A DNA stretch of 64,000 nt, taken from Erwinia phyllosphaerae. Its GTDB lineage: Bacteria > Pseudomonadota > Gammaproteobacteria > Enterobacterales > Enterobacteriaceae. Below are positions 63,623 through 64,000 of this stretch, piece after piece. Below the pieces are notes generated by a model. It was not told the origin of the DNA. It ran no database searches and was given only the letters and a program-made list of their open reading frames with translations. A program made the translations under genes and the position numbers. Numbering within the stretch: the stretch's first letter is position 1; each line of letters begins with the position of its first letter. Where the stretch lies: NCBI RefSeq assembly GCF_019132875.1, contig NZ_JAHSPF010000012.1, forward strand, positions 1 through 64,000. Reading direction: 5' to 3'.

Positions 63623-64000
63623 TTAGCCGAACCAGTGATGGAACATCAGCTTGATGTAGTCGACGATGCGGCCAAAGAAACCGCCTTCCGGCATATCGTT
63701 CAGCACCACCAGCGGGTGCTGTTCGATGGTTTTGCCATCCAGCTGGAAGTTAATAGTGCCGACAACCTGGTTTTTCGCCAGCGGTGCATGCAGTTCGGTA
63801 TTGCTCAGCGTATAGCTGGCTTTCAGATCTTTCATGCGGCCGCGAGGGATGGTCAGGTAAACATCCTTCTGAACGCCAAGCTGAACGCGATCGCTGTTGC
63901 CGAACCAGACCGGCTCAGAAGCAAACTCTTTACCTGCTTTCAGCGGCGCGACGGTTTCAAAGAAGCGGAAGCCCCAGGTCAGCAGCTTTTTGCTTTCGGT
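63623..64000 (-). CDS. dacA: D-alanyl-D-alanine carboxypeptidase DacA (PBP5), C-terminal part
   Basis: The last 125 residues of PBP5, cut by the window edge. It includes the end of the catalytic domain ([16 protein letters not shown]), the C-terminal domain ([45 protein letters not shown]) and the amphipathic membrane anchor [15 protein letters not shown]. DacA trims terminal D-Ala from peptidoglycan at the periplasmic face. Order dacA-ybeD-lipB is as in E. coli. Confidence 0.97.
   Translation of the reverse strand, partial: TESKKLLTWGFRFFETVAPLKAGKEFASEPVWFGNSDRVQLGVQKDVYLTIPRGRMKDLKASYTLSNTELHAPLAKNQVVGTINFQLDGKTIEQHPLVVLNDMPEGGFFGRIVDYIKLMFHHWFG

Overview
The window looks like a chromosome segment of a plant-associated enterobacterium, most likely Erwiniaceae (Erwinia, Pantoea or a near relative). 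This rests on a complete Hrp-type type III secretion system with the regulators HrpX, HrpY, HrpS and HrpL, next to ordinary enterobacterial genes (arnBCADTEF, fetAB, gntT, pagP, cspE, tatE, lipA, lipB, ybeD, dacA) whose right-hand order largely matches E. coli. The species cannot be named from the sequence alone.

Layout. 1-2.7 kb: a heptanucleotide repeat and small envelope or metabolic genes (small membrane protein, RcnB-like protein, iron-type alcohol dehydrogenase, lipoprotein). 3.1-7.8 kb: a PqqU/YncD-type TonB-dependent PQQ receptor followed by gcd, the PQQ-dependent glucose dehydrogenase. 8.4-15.8 kb: the arn operon (aminoarabinose modification of lipid A). 15.9-18.7 kb: a siderophore-type binding protein with a Fur-box candidate, then the FetAB iron exporter. 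18.7-26.4 kb: OprB-like porin, CsbD-like protein, a CIO-type cytochrome bd oxidase with a DUF2474 small subunit, a LysE-family exporter, and gntT with a GntR operator. 26.4-26.7 kb: a mosaic repeat.

27-52 kb: the Hrp island. hrpXY and hrpL lie on the minus strand. The hrpJ-hrcV-hrpQ-hrcN-hrpO-hrpP-hrcQRSTU operon runs on plus, followed by degenerate tandem repeats and a Phd/VapC-type toxin-antitoxin pair. The hrpA-hrpB-hrcJ-hrpD-hrpE-hrpF-hrcC-hrpT operon and hrpS lie on minus, then a very small harpin gene and a two-gene effector/chaperone unit on plus. I can read four canonical hrp boxes (before hrpJ, hrpA, the harpin gene and the effector) and a textbook sigma54 promoter before hrpL. This gives the chain HrpXY - HrpS - sigma54 - hrpL - hrp-box operons. 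The operon order resembles the Pseudomonas syringae layout, although the regulators are of Erwinia type. hrpG and hrpV are not in their usual places.

52-64 kb: yohP, pagP, cspE, a GNAT acetyltransferase, then a MocR regulator divergent from a probable five-gene unit (decarboxylase/binding-protein-like gene, ybeM-like amidase, polar amino-acid ABC transporter), then tatE, lipA, lipB, ybeD and the end of dacA.

Three themes recur. Periplasmic glucose oxidation links PQQ uptake, Gcd and gluconate uptake by GntT. Lipid A remodelling links arn and pagP. Plant interaction is served by the type III system, its harpin and a probable Cys-His-Asp effector with its own chaperone. The least described parts are that effector pair, the MocR-linked cluster, and the unknown 371-residue protein beside hrpY.
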